Below, in pieces: positions 16,632 to 25,027 of a DNA stretch of 44,252 nt (positions within the stretch are counted from its first letter, which is position 1; each line of letters begins with the position of its first letter). The DNA comes from Chloroflexota bacterium (lineage in GTDB: Bacteria; Chloroflexota; Limnocylindria; Limnocylindrales; CSP1-4). A program made the position numbers and the translations under genes. The notes under the pieces were generated by a model. That model was not told the origin of the DNA, made no database searches, and worked only from the letters and a program-made list of their open reading frames with translations. Location of the stretch: positions 1 to 44,252 of the forward strand of contig JAJXUG010000031.1 in the NCBI GenBank assembly GCA_021783095.1. The letters run 5' to 3'.

Positions 16632-17174
16632 TCAGCCGAAGTAGAGCGCGCTGAACTTGTCGTTGTAGTAGTCGCCCACGTAGGACACCGAGCTCGTCGG
16701 GTAGAAGTAATAGGCGAAGCCACCCGACGGGGCGTTCTCGCAGAAGTGCCCGGTCGCCCCGTACGACCGGAGGGAGCTGATCACGTCGTTCCAGCCGATC
16801 GTGCCCAGGTACGAGTAGTCCTGGGACAGGGCCCGGGCGCTGCCGCCGAACGACCCGTCGACGTACACGATGACGTAGCCCGTGGAGGCTGCCGCGAGCG
16901 GGGCCGCGCCGCCGTCTGCGCCGGGGCCCGAGCCGGCGCGGACTGCGGCGGCGGTCTCCATCTCGGCGGGCGTCCGGAAGCAGGTCAAGACGGGGAAGTC
17001 GAAGTCGTGGCAGGAGAGCGAGCGCGCCTTGGCGAGGCTGATCGCATGGCCGTCCATGACCGCGCGCACTGGCGCGGCCGCGGCCGCGGACGCTGGCGCG
17101 GGCGATGCTGCGGCGAGCAGCGCGAGCGAGAAGAGGAGCCCCAGGGCCCTGGCTGAACGCGGCATTCCCATCAC
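16632..17174 (-). CDS. Secreted beta/gamma-crystallin-like protein
   Basis: About 180 residues with a signal peptide (ALGLLFSLALLAAASPAPASA). After a short Cys-containing segment (SLSCHDFDFPVLTCF) the C-terminal 80 residues have the crystallin/I36-inhibitor pattern: YVIVYVDGSFGGSARALSQD, YSYLGTIGWNDVISSLRSYG, and a second motif half with FYPTSSVSYVGDYYNDKFSAL. Such domains occur in Streptomyces-type metalloproteinase inhibitors and calcium-binding secreted proteins. ATG at 17168 or 17174 are both possible starts. Another crystallin-like protein is encoded at 22913. A role in inhibiting proteases is possible given the many protease genes nearby, but is not shown. Confidence 0.75.
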   Translation of the reverse strand: MMGMPRSARALGLLFSLALLAAASPAPASAAAAAPVRAVMDGHAISLAKARSLSCHDFDFPVLTCFRTPAEMETAAAVRAGSGPGADGGAAPLAAASTGYVIVYVDGSFGGSARALSQDYSYLGTIGWNDVISSLRSYGATGHFCENAPSGGFAYYFYPTSSVSYVGDYYNDKFSALYFG

Positions 17175-17297
17175 CCCATGCGACGCAGACGGGACGCGGC
17201 CTCACGATCGTGGAAGCGGCTCCGGGCTGACACGGGGCGGTACCCTTCCCGGTGATGGGGAAATCCCCAGTCGACACGGCGCGGCGGAGAGGGCAGA

Positions 17298-18800
17298 GTG
17301 CTGACGGGGTTGCGGTACTTGGTGGCGATGGCCACCCTGGCCGCCGCCGCCCTCGGCCTCGCGCTCGCCGCGTACGGGTCGGCGTCGGCCGAAGTCGGGT
17401 CCGACGATGCGACCAGCGTCGTCCTGCACGTCGTGCCGGGCTCGCCGCCGTGGCGGGACGGAATCAGGGCGGGGGACGCGATCGCGGCGTTGCACGCCTC
17501 GTCCGATCCCGGAGGCTGGTCGATGGTCGTCACGCGCGGGGCGCTCCGGCTCGAGACCTCCGACGTCAGCAGCGACGCCGCGCTTCGCGCGACGACGGAG
17601 TGGGCCGCCCCTGGGCTGGTACTGGCGCTGCTCGGCCTCGCGCTCCTTGCCCGCCACCGGTCGGTCGGCGTCGCGATCGCCGGCGCGGGCTCGGCCGTCG
17701 CGTCGATCGCGCTCGTGAACACCGGCAGCGTGCGGGACCTCGCCGTGGGAGGGTTCGCGACGTTCGCCCTGTCGGGCCTCGCGGCGGCGACGCTCCGCCC
17801 CGGCCGCCTCGAGCGGGCCGTCGCACTGACGGCGGGCCTCGGCCTCACCGCGGCGTGGGCCGCGGCGATCCTCGCGGCCCCGGGCGCCTTCGACCCGCTC
17901 GACACCGCGCGACTGCCGTTCGCGGGCGCGCTCGCCGTGTGGGGCGCGTCGGCTACGCCCGACTGGGGCGCGGCCTGGCGCCGGCTCCGGGCCCCGGACG
18001 GCCCGCGCGTCTTCGACCTCGTCTGGCTGCCGGCCCTGGCGGCGGTCCTCGCGGCGGCGGTCCTGCTCGCCGGGCTGCCCCCGCTAGGGGCCGTGGCCGT
18101 CCTCGCCGTTGCCATCGGGGCCTACCCGCTCACGCGTCGCGTCGTGGTGGGCGGGTTCGAGGCGCTGGTCGTCGGCAGCGTCCGGCGGCGGGCGGAGTTC
18201 GCGGCCGCCGAGGAGGAGCGCGGGCGCGTCGCGCGCGAGATCCACGACTCGCCCCTCCAGGACCTCGCCGCCGTCATCCGGCGGCTCGAGGCGAACCCGG
18301 CGGCCGGGGGTGAGGCGTCGGCACTGCGCGACGTCGCCGCCCAGCTGCGCGAGGTCGCGTCGTCCCTCCGGTCGCCGGTCCTCGACGACCTCGGGGTCGG
18401 CCCCGCGCTCCAGGACCTCGGCGAGGCGTTCGAGGCCGCCTGGCCGGGCCGCCGCGTCGCGGTCGAGGTCGACGACTACTCGGCGCGGGGCGGGCGGCCG
18501 CCCGCCGAGGTCGAGATGGCGGCGTTCCGCATCGCGCAGGAGGCGTCCGGGAACGCGCTGCGGCACGGCGGGGGCTCGGCCGTCCGGATCTCGGCCACGG
18601 TCGACCCGGGCGCCGTCGAGGTTGCGGTCGCCGACGACGGGCCGGGCATCGACCGCGACGCCGCCGCCCGGGCGCGGCGCGCGGGCCACTTCGGCCTCGA
18701 CTCGATGCGCGAGCGCGCGGCGGCGGTCGGCGGCCGGCTCGAGGTCGAGTCTGGGCCGGGCGGGACGCGCGTGCGCTTCACGTGGGAGGCGCCGCGGTGA
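17298..18800 (+). CDS. NarL-type sensor histidine kinase with PDZ-like input
   Basis: A 500-residue membrane kinase that would autophosphorylate and pass phosphate to the regulator encoded next. Residues 1-25 are a membrane segment. An extracytoplasmic PDZ-like segment follows (VVPGSPPWRDGIRAGDAI). About five more hydrophobic segments lie between 105 and 280. The dimerisation/phosphoacceptor region is HisKA_3 with His316 in RVAREIHDSPLQDL. The HATPase domain (405-500) has the N-box EASGNALRHG, DDGPGID and the GHFGLDSMRERAAAVGG motif. Start is GTG. The 3' end overlaps the regulator start in the tetranucleotide GTGA, so translation is likely coupled. Confidence 0.92.
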   Translation: MLTGLRYLVAMATLAAAALGLALAAYGSASAEVGSDDATSVVLHVVPGSPPWRDGIRAGDAIAALHASSDPGGWSMVVTRGALRLETSDVSSDAALRATTEWAAPGLVLALLGLALLARHRSVGVAIAGAGSAVASIALVNTGSVRDLAVGGFATFALSGLAAATLRPGRLERAVALTAGLGLTAAWAAAILAAPGAFDPLDTARLPFAGALAVWGASATPDWGAAWRRLRAPDGPRVFDLVWLPALAAVLAAAVLLAGLPPLGAVAVLAVAIGAYPLTRRVVVGGFEALVVGSVRRRAEFAAAEEERGRVAREIHDSPLQDLAAVIRRLEANPAAGGEASALRDVAAQLREVASSLRSPVLDDLGVGPALQDLGEAFEAAWPGRRVAVEVDDYSARGGRPPAEVEMAAFRIAQEASGNALRHGGGSAVRISATVDPGAVEVAVADDGPGIDRDAAARARRAGHFGLDSMRERAAAVGGRLEVESGPGGTRVRFTWEAPR

Positions 18801-19420
18801 TCCGGGTCGGCGTCGTCGACGATCACCCGGTCGTGCTCGACGGCCTCGCCGCCGCGCTCGGGCGGCAGCCGGGGGTCGAGGTCGTCTGGAGCGCGGGCAG
18901 CCTCGCGGAGGCCCGCGCACGGCTCGCGGAGGGCCGCTGCGACGTCGTCCTCGTCGACGTGCGGCTGCCGGACGGGTCGGGGCTCGACCTCGTGGAGCTG
19001 AGCGACGGTGGCCCGGCCTTCGTCGTCCTCTCGTCGTTCGACCGCGTGCAGTACGCGCGGTCGGGCTACGCGCGGGGCGCGGCCGGGTTCCTGCTCAAGA
19101 CCGCGCCCATCGCCGAGGTGCTCGCGGCGCTCGAGACGGCGGCCGGTGGCGGCTCGGCGTTCCCGCCCGCCCAGCGCGCGGCCCTCACCGCTGCGCCCGA
19201 GCTCTCGGCTCGCGAGCTCTCGATCGTCCGCCTCGTCGCGGAGGGATGGTCGAACGACGAGACCGCGGCCCGGCTCGGGGTGTCCACCAAGACCGTCGAG
19301 GTCTACCTCTCGCGCCTGTACGAGCGGTGGGCGGTGTCGACGCGGACCGAGCTCGCCCTGCGCGCCGAGCGCGAGGGCTGGCTCGACCAGGGCGGGGACC
19401 CGCCGGGCGCGGGGCGCTAG
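18797..19420 (+). CDS. LuxR/NarL-family response regulator
   Basis: 207 residues. The receiver domain has acidic pocket DDH (residues 8-10), phosphoacceptor Asp54 in VLVDVRLPDGSG, Ser79/Ser80 and Lys101. The C-terminal LuxR-type HTH (about 140-205) has ELSARELSIVRLVAEGWSND, ETAARLGVSTKTVEVYLSRL and YERWAVSTRTEL. It is the cognate partner of the kinase at 17298, starting at a GTG that overlaps the kinase stop. Regulated genes are unknown; no obvious target operon adjoins it. Confidence 0.93.
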   Translation: MIRVGVVDDHPVVLDGLAAALGRQPGVEVVWSAGSLAEARARLAEGRCDVVLVDVRLPDGSGLDLVELSDGGPAFVVLSSFDRVQYARSGYARGAAGFLLKTAPIAEVLAALETAAGGGSAFPPAQRAALTAAPELSARELSIVRLVAEGWSNDETAARLGVSTKTVEVYLSRLYERWAVSTRTELALRAEREGWLDQGGDPPGAGR

Positions 19421-19432
19421 GCGGCCGGCGCC

Positions 19433-19642
19433 TCAGCCCTCGGCGGTGAGCCGGCGGAGGAGTGGCGCCAGCCTCGCCCAGGGGCACCACTGCCGGTGCT
19501 CCTCGGCGGCGCCCCCGGCCCACGGGGCGCGGATGGCCTCGCACCAGGGGCACTCCCCCTGCTCGCCCGTCGGCTCGACCCCGAGGAATTCGTCGATGGC
19601 GGCGATTAGGGCCCGGTACTCCGCGCCGGTGAGGCGGTCCAT
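19433..19642 (-). CDS. Small Cys-rich protein (putative zinc-binding)
   Basis: A 69-residue protein starting MDRLTGAEYRALIAAIDEFL. Two cysteine motifs, ECPWCEAI and QWCPW, are separated by a short loop that also holds His, so a small metal site is plausible. It ends with a short basic helix. The longer open frame to 19924 has no ribosome site and looks non-coding upstream. It converges on the response regulator gene with only 12 bp between their stops. Function unknown. Confidence 0.6.
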   Translation of the reverse strand: MDRLTGAEYRALIAAIDEFLGVEPTGEQGECPWCEAIRAPWAGGAAEEHRQWCPWARLAPLLRRLTAEG

Positions 19643-20065
19643 GCGCGGAGGCTGCCACGACGGCGGCGGACCTGGAAGTGGGGATCTCCCTCCGCCGGTG
19701 CACGCCGGCTGCCACGCCGACATCTTGGGGCCGATGGGGATTCCCCCAATTGGCGGCGTGGCGCGAACCCGGGAGACTGGCGGCAGCCGCAGGGCTCGAG
19801 GACCCAAGGGGGAACGGCAATGCAGGTGGAGTCCGCACCCAGCGGCGGGCTCACCCCTGCCCTGCCGTCCGCGGCGGCCTTGTACGGAGTTCAACATCCC
19901 GTTGCCAAGGCCCCGACCCACCAACCGCCAGCAGCCTCGGGGTCGCAGGGGTCGACTCGGGGGCGTCTCAATCAGGGCACTCGACGCTCAATTCGGACTT
20001 GACCAGATTCGTACCGCCGCACTGGGATCGATGATGCCGGGCAGGGCGACGAGACGGAGGGGCCG
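19643..20065. other. Intergenic stretch, no gene supported
   Basis: About 420 bp between divergent genes. Short open frames overlap here but none has a start site, domain or composition that convinces me. Promoters for the small Cys-rich gene and for the BNR-type lipoprotein should lie within it. Confidence 0.45.
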
Positions 20066-21160
20066 GTGGGGGACAAGTCGCGCAACCTGCCGCGGGGTCG
20101 CGGGCTGACGGGCCGAGCCGGGATCGCCATCTGGTCTCTTGTGGTTGCCCTAGGTGCCTGCGGGCCCGCAGGAGTGGGCGGGACGGCGACCCAAGCAGGC
20201 GTGTCGCTCAGCCCCGGCCCAATGACCGGCATAGCCCTGTACGCCGTGGCGACCCGCGATGGCGTCGACATCGTGGGAGTCGGCGCCGCGCCCCATTCGC
20301 GCGACACGCGCCTCGCCGTCGTGCGGACGACCGATGGCGGTTCCACGTGGAGCTCCTCGACGGCTGAGATCCCCGCTCTCCAGACGCTGACTTGGGCCGG
20401 TGACCGGTTGATCGGCGCGACGAGCTGTGTGCCGGAGCACGACTACAACGACACGTTGGAAGTCCATGTCCATGGGCGGTTGCCGACGACCTGCATGTAC
20501 GTCAGCGACGACCACGGAGCGCAATGGTCGGGACTCGTTAGCGGGCGGATGGTCGACCCGACGTTCATCGACGATCGGCACGGCTGGGCCCGCTCCCCGG
20601 ACCAGCTTGCCGAGCCCGCCCTGTACTCAACCGACGATGGAGGGCTCAGTTGGCGGGCGTTTCGCTCGCCCTGCCCGCCCGATCGGCCCGCAATCACCTC
20701 AATCTCGCTGGTCGCTCCAGGGACCGGCTATGCCCTCTGCAAGACAGCGAAGTACCGGATGTCCTCCGATGGGACATGGCTTGCGGTCCCGTCCCCCCAG
20801 GAGGACTGGGCCATTGTCGAGGTCCTGGTGGACGGCACAGCCGAACTCCGGGCCAACGGCCACGTTGACGAGGCCGACACCTCGGGAACGTTCGTTCGAG
20901 ATATCGCCATGCGCGAGGACGGATCGGGCCTGGTCACGGGCACCGGCACATGGTCCACCGACGACCACGCCATGACCCTTGTTCGTCAGGACGTGCGTGG
21001 AGCAGGAGTGACGGGGGTGTCTGCCCGCGGCTCTCTGCTCCCGGGCAACACCGCGGTCTTCGTCGGATTCGCATCCGACGGCGCGGTGACTGGCATCGCA
21101 ACCACGACAGATGGGGTCACTTGGAGACTGCTCGCCGAGTGGCCTTGGTCGCCGCTGTGA
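20066..21160 (+). CDS. BNR/Ycf48-like beta-propeller lipoprotein
   Basis: A 364-residue protein with a signal segment and lipobox-like ALGAC near residue 32. The mature part carries repeated Asp-box motifs typical of sialidase/Ycf48-like propellers: RTTDGGSTWSS, SDDHGAQWSG, STDDGGLSWRAF and TTDGVTWRLL, spaced about 60-80 residues. It should fold as a propeller on the outer face of the membrane. The catalytic residues of true sialidases are not evident, so a structural or binding role is more likely. It is followed by a G-rich stretch and the frameshifted gene at 21255. Confidence 0.82.
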   Translation: MGDKSRNLPRGRGLTGRAGIAIWSLVVALGACGPAGVGGTATQAGVSLSPGPMTGIALYAVATRDGVDIVGVGAAPHSRDTRLAVVRTTDGGSTWSSSTAEIPALQTLTWAGDRLIGATSCVPEHDYNDTLEVHVHGRLPTTCMYVSDDHGAQWSGLVSGRMVDPTFIDDRHGWARSPDQLAEPALYSTDDGGLSWRAFRSPCPPDRPAITSISLVAPGTGYALCKTAKYRMSSDGTWLAVPSPQEDWAIVEVLVDGTAELRANGHVDEADTSGTFVRDIAMREDGSGLVTGTGTWSTDDHAMTLVRQDVRGAGVTGVSARGSLLPGNTAVFVGFASDGAVTGIATTTDGVTWRLLAEWPWSPL

Positions 21161-21254
21161 GAGGGGGGCCGTAGCGGAGCTGTCATGTCGATCAGGGCCA
21201 AGTCGATGGCCTGCCGCCGCCTGCGTTCCCCGGGGCAGGAGATTGGAGGGACTG

Positions 21255-22026
21255 GTGAATCTCCGACTTGCCGCGGCAGCGCGGCTGCGCTTTGCCGTCG
21301 CGGCCGGCGTCGCGATCACCCTCTTGGGCGCGATGGCCGGCCCGGCGCGGGTCGCCGCGGCAGATCCCGACGTGCACACCCCGCCCTGGGCGGACTCCTT
21401 CTACGGCAACTGGGGGGGGCGTTGACTTCACCCCGTCGGCTGTCGACTTCGTCTCGATCGTGGGGGCGCACGGCTACTCCGCATTTAGGGCGAACGTCAG
21501 TACGCTCACGGCGATCGGGGATAGCTACGGCTGGGACGACGCCGTCTGGGCGTTCTACGGCCACGCCAACGCGGGCCTGATGCAGATGGTCGTTGGCACC
21601 GCCGACACCTACCTCTACGCCAACCAGGCAAGCCTGCCTTCGGGCTCAACGTGCGGTGTCAGCAAGGCAGCGTGCTTGTCCACCCCTGGCTTCACGAAGC
21701 TGCATGACGTCAGGTTCATGCTTTTCGGGGGCTGTCACACCGCCAACGTGCCCAGCAGCGGAATCAGCCTGCAGCAGGGCGCATACAACGTTGGCGTCGA
21801 CTCCTCACTCGCTTTCAGCGACTACATCTATCCGAATGGCGCGGTCTGGAAGCTCTGGAACCAAACCTTCTTCACCGCGACGACATCAGGCGGCCAGACC
21901 GTCCTGGCCGCAGGCGCAACGGCAGAGGACGCCGTCTGGGCGAAGTACCACCTGTACGAGGGCGTGACGAGCGCGGTCGTCTGGGGCTCCAGCACCAAGC
22001 TCAAGCCTGCGGCCTACGGATCGTGA
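21255..22026 (+). pseudogene. Secreted caspase-fold-like protein, frameshifted at a G tract
   Basis: The GTG at 21255 follows GGAGGGACTG and opens a signal peptide (FAVAAGVAITLLGAMAGPARV ends it) that reads to WADSFYGNW. Eight Gs at 21412-21419 then shift the frame; with seven Gs the protein would run on as GVDFTPSAVDFVSIVGAHGY to the stop at 22026, about 256 residues. The mature part has a caspase/C25/CHAT-like order: a strand ending in His (WAFYGHANAG, codon at 21562), a strand ending in Cys (RFMLFGGCHTANV, codon at 21733), then GVDSSLAFSDYIY and a Trp-containing helix. Clan CD peptidases use this His-Cys pair, so peptidase activity is an inference. It may be a phase-variable gene, a pseudogene or a sequencing error. 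Confidence 0.65.
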
Positions 22027-22042
22027 GCGAGGAATGGATGCG

Positions 22043-22903
22043 ATGAAGACAGGCCATTTCGCGCGTTCAGCACGCGCCGCTATCATCGTTGCCGGCGCCG
22101 GCATGCTTGTTGCGGCGATCGCAAGCCAGGCCAGCGGCTCTAGCCCGACCGACAGGGACCCGCAGCGAGTGACGGCGATCGGACAATCCGCGGCACTCGA
22201 CGTCGTGATGAAGGCGGTTGAGACTTCTTCGCAGAACGGGGCTGCGAGGACGCCGGCCATCGCAGCATCACCGCCAGCAACCGTTAGCGATCCTGTCGAT
22301 GGCGCCATGAGCCGATACTACGAGGTCAAGGGCGTCGGGTTCTCGGCGAGAGTCGACACGCACTACGGCAGCATTCTGACGCTCCTCGTCCCCGACAACC
22401 TGCCGACTGGACAAGGAGCCAAGGGAATCTCGCCGGAGGCGGCCAAGAAGATCGCCGCCGACTACCTCGAGGCGAACGGCATCCCGACGGCCGGGCTTGC
22501 TCCCAATGTGGTCAGCGTCAACAAGGGCCCCGGGCTGGACACCTATAGGGTCGTCTGGTCGCGACGCGTCCACGGCGTTCTCATGCCAGAGGAGCGACTC
22601 GTCGAACTCGATGCGGCGACCGGAGCGGTATTCCGACTCCACGACCTCCGGCGAACGGCGGCAGATCCGCGTGAGCCGACCGTATCCGAGGAGACGGCGG
22701 CCTCGAGCGCGCGAGCGCTCGTCGGCGCGGCGGCCGCCAGGGTTGAGTCATCTGACCTTGCGGTACGGGTCGACCCGGACGGCACAGAGCATGTGGTCTG
22801 GACGATCGAGCTGTCCGAAGAGACCGACCAACCGTGGGATCACGCGTACATCGTCGACGTGGACGCCTATACGGGTGTCGCCGCCGTCGTTGCGACGACC
22901 TAG
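22043..22903 (+). CDS. Secreted PepSY-like protein
   Basis: About 286 residues from ATG 22043, which has GAGGA nine bases upstream (ATGs at 22034 and 22043 compete). Signal peptide with AIIVAGAGMLVAAIA. The mature part has two similar modules resembling PepSY/FTP-type propeptide domains: ISPEAAKKIAADYLEANGI followed by TYRVVWSRRVHGV and LVELDAATGAVFRL, and then VSEETAASSARALVGAAAAR followed by VVWTIELS and AYIVDVDAYTGVAAVV. PepSY domains often inhibit or chaperone proteases. It is the first gene of a close-packed plus-strand run to 25935. Confidence 0.72.
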   Translation: MKTGHFARSARAAIIVAGAGMLVAAIASQASGSSPTDRDPQRVTAIGQSAALDVVMKAVETSSQNGAARTPAIAASPPATVSDPVDGAMSRYYEVKGVGFSARVDTHYGSILTLLVPDNLPTGQGAKGISPEAAKKIAADYLEANGIPTAGLAPNVVSVNKGPGLDTYRVVWSRRVHGVLMPEERLVELDAATGAVFRLHDLRRTAADPREPTVSEETAASSARALVGAAAARVESSDLAVRVDPDGTEHVVWTIELSEETDQPWDHAYIVDVDAYTGVAAVVATT

Positions 22904-22912
22904 GACTGGGGG

Positions 22913-23344
22913 ATGGATATGCCGAAGCTCGCACGTCGCGTGCTCACCGAGCTTGTCGCGATCTCAATCGTCGCCGTGCCGCTCCTTGCAATTCCCCAGG
23001 GCGTGCTGGCTGCAGGGTGCGGGACGTTGCCCGGATATGAGGTCTTCCAGGACGTCAACCAAGGGGGGGCGCACGCCTACACCTGCGGAAATGGCGGGGC
23101 GGCTGCTCGCCCCGATTACAGCCAGTGGACGACTGGCCTGTTCTGGCTCGCCAACTGGGACAACCGCGTCAGCAGTGTCTATACCTTCAACTTCACGGGG
23201 CATGAGGCGATGTTCTACCGCGACGCCAACTACGGCGGCCCGGTACTCCTGGTCATCTGGAACAACGACGAGGTGAATGATCTGACCAATCCGAAGTATC
23301 CGGGCGCCAACGACAACATCTCGAGTTCCAAGACCCCCTATTGA
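22913..23344 (+). CDS. Secreted crystallin/I36-inhibitor-like protein
   Basis: 143 residues with a signal peptide (ELVAISIVAVPLLAIPQGVLA). After a Cys-containing segment (CGTLPGYEVFQDVNQGG...CG) the C-terminal part reads WDNRVSSVYTFNFTGHEAMF then YRDANYGGPVLLV and NDNISSSK, the pattern of beta/gamma-crystallin-like and peptidase-inhibitor I36 proteins. Two starts six bases apart (22913, 22919) follow GGGGGATGG. It lies 9 bp after the PepSY-like gene and 10 bp before the next lipoprotein frame, so it belongs to the same operon. Confidence 0.74.
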   Translation: MDMPKLARRVLTELVAISIVAVPLLAIPQGVLAAGCGTLPGYEVFQDVNQGGAHAYTCGNGGAAARPDYSQWTTGLFWLANWDNRVSSVYTFNFTGHEAMFYRDANYGGPVLLVIWNNDEVNDLTNPKYPGANDNISSSKTPY

Positions 23345-23354
23345 TGGCGGACCG

Positions 23355-24176
23355 TTGCTAGGCACGGGGGGCCCGCGGGCGGGTGCATTCTCGCCCTCAG
23401 GCCCCCTTCTGTTCGCCGCCCTGCTCTGGCTCTCGAGCGTCACGATGGCAGGCTGTTCGCGCCAGACGCCTCCCTCGGCTGCCGCAGCGCTTCCGTGCGC
23501 GAGCGCGACAGGCCGTGCATTCCGATACACGAGGTCTGAGGGCGTCGACCTACTCAGCGGGACTGGTCGGTACCAGGCCCTGCAGCCATATCGGCGGGAG
23601 ATCTGGATCGCGGCCGACGGGTCCGGCCGGCTCCTCATCCATGAGGATCCACTGAGGTTCTTCGGAGCGAGCGATGCCGCGGAGTGGGCCGGGTATGCTG
23701 GCAGCCCGGACCGCGACCAGTCCTACGGACCGGGCGGGCTGGCTCTCGTCGAGCTCGGCCAGGTCCCGGCCGAGCCCGCGGCGCTCCGGGCGTTCCTGCT
23801 CGGCAAGCCGCCGGATCGGTCGCAGGGCGGGCCAACCCCGCCCGCTGAGGTCGTCCTCCGAGAATCCCGCCGCTACTTGCGCGAGACTGTTGCACCGCGC
23901 CCACTGAGAGAGGCAATCCTCGCCGTGCTTCGCGCCGAGCCGGGCCTCACCGCGATCAATTTCGCGGGCGTGACGGTCTTCAGCACGACAACCTCGCAGG
24001 CGCCCCGCATCAGGTTCGAGATCGCGCTCGGCCCGGACGGAGGATTCTTGTGGGAGAAGCGGTGGATGCTCGACAGAGCGGACTCCATTGACGCGAAACC
24101 ACCCGTTGTCATCGGCGCCGCCGACTATCTCGCCGAGGGCGAGGTGCCAACATGCAGCGACGTCGTCTCCCCATGA
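23355..24176 (+). CDS. Lipoprotein, CU044_5270-like
   Basis: 273 residues. LLFAALLWLSSVTMAGCS gives a signal and lipobox (Cys34). The mature part has REIWIAADGSGRLLIHEDP, ALRAFLLGKPP, then RPLREAILAVLRAEPGLTAI, FAGVTVFS and a Trp-containing end. This is the style of CU044_5270-type exported proteins of actinobacteria, whose function is unknown. The start is a TTG at 23355 and is uncertain. The stop overlaps the ABC ATPase start as ATGA, which points to translational coupling and a link with the exporter. Confidence 0.72.
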   Translation: MLGTGGPRAGAFSPSGPLLFAALLWLSSVTMAGCSRQTPPSAAAALPCASATGRAFRYTRSEGVDLLSGTGRYQALQPYRREIWIAADGSGRLLIHEDPLRFFGASDAAEWAGYAGSPDRDQSYGPGGLALVELGQVPAEPAALRAFLLGKPPDRSQGGPTPPAEVVLRESRRYLRETVAPRPLREAILAVLRAEPGLTAINFAGVTVFSTTTSQAPRIRFEIALGPDGGFLWEKRWMLDRADSIDAKPPVVIGAADYLAEGEVPTCSDVVSP

Positions 24177-25027
24177 CTAACGGCGCCAGACCACTCCCGC
24201 TCGCGGCCAGGGGCCTCTCCCACCGGTTCGGCCACCGCTGGGCGCTGCGCGGTGTCAATCTCGACGTGCCCCCGGGAGGGATCACGGCCCTGGTAGGTCC
24301 GAACGGCGCCGGCAAGTCGACCCTGATCCAGACGTGGATGGGCTTCATCCGGCCGACCTCGGGCGCAGCGACCGTCTTCGGGGCGGACCCGATTCGTGAT
24401 CGCGGCCGGTGCCTCCGCAGGGTCGGGTACCTGCCCCAGCACCCGGCCCTGTACCGAGACCTCAGCGTACGGGACCACCTCGCGATCGCAACCCATGAGC
24501 GGCCGCGCTTCGACTCGGCGCGTGCGCAGGCGACCCTTGAACGCTTGAGGATCGATGGCTCGGCAAAGATCCGCACGCTTTCCGGCGGCGAGGTCGCCCA
24601 TGTGTCGCTGGCCATCGCCATGGGGATGGGGACCGATATCCTGCTGCTTGACGAGCCGCTCGCGAACTTGGACCCGCTCGCGCGGGTCGAGTTCCTCGCC
24701 ATCGCGCATGAAGCGGCGCGAGAGCGCGGACTGACTGTCCTGTTGTCATCGCACAACATCGACGACGTCGAGCACCACTGCGATCGCATCGTCATCATCT
24801 CCGGGGGCAGGGTCGCCATGGACGCCGCGCTGGCGGAGATCCTCGGCCGATATCGACTGATCGCCATGCCCGCATCCGTGCCGCCCACGGATGTCGTCGG
24901 GCTCCTCCCGACAGGAGAGGCGGTCAGCCGCAGCGGGGACGGACAAACGGCGACCCTTCGCGACATCGTGCTTGCGCAACTCGGCCGAGCGAGATCCTCG
25001 GCTCGCGACGAGGAGCCACTCGAGTGA
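24173..25027 (+). CDS. ABC transporter ATP-binding protein
   Basis: 284 residues from the ATG that overlaps the lipoprotein stop (ATGA). Walker A is GPNGAGKST (42-50), the Q-loop is in VGYLPQHPAL, the signature is LSGGEVAHVSLA, Walker B is DILLLDEPLANLDP and the switch His is in LLSSHN. It is a DrrA/CcmA-type ATPase that would drive the membrane protein encoded next; they overlap by four bases. It lies in an operon of exported proteins, so the exported substrate could be related to them, or the pump may serve for antibiotic or lipid export. Confidence 0.93.
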   Translation: MTNGARPLPLAARGLSHRFGHRWALRGVNLDVPPGGITALVGPNGAGKSTLIQTWMGFIRPTSGAATVFGADPIRDRGRCLRRVGYLPQHPALYRDLSVRDHLAIATHERPRFDSARAQATLERLRIDGSAKIRTLSGGEVAHVSLAIAMGMGTDILLLDEPLANLDPLARVEFLAIAHEAARERGLTVLLSSHNIDDVEHHCDRIVIISGGRVAMDAALAEILGRYRLIAMPASVPPTDVVGLLPTGEAVSRSGDGQTATLRDIVLAQLGRARSSARDEEPLE

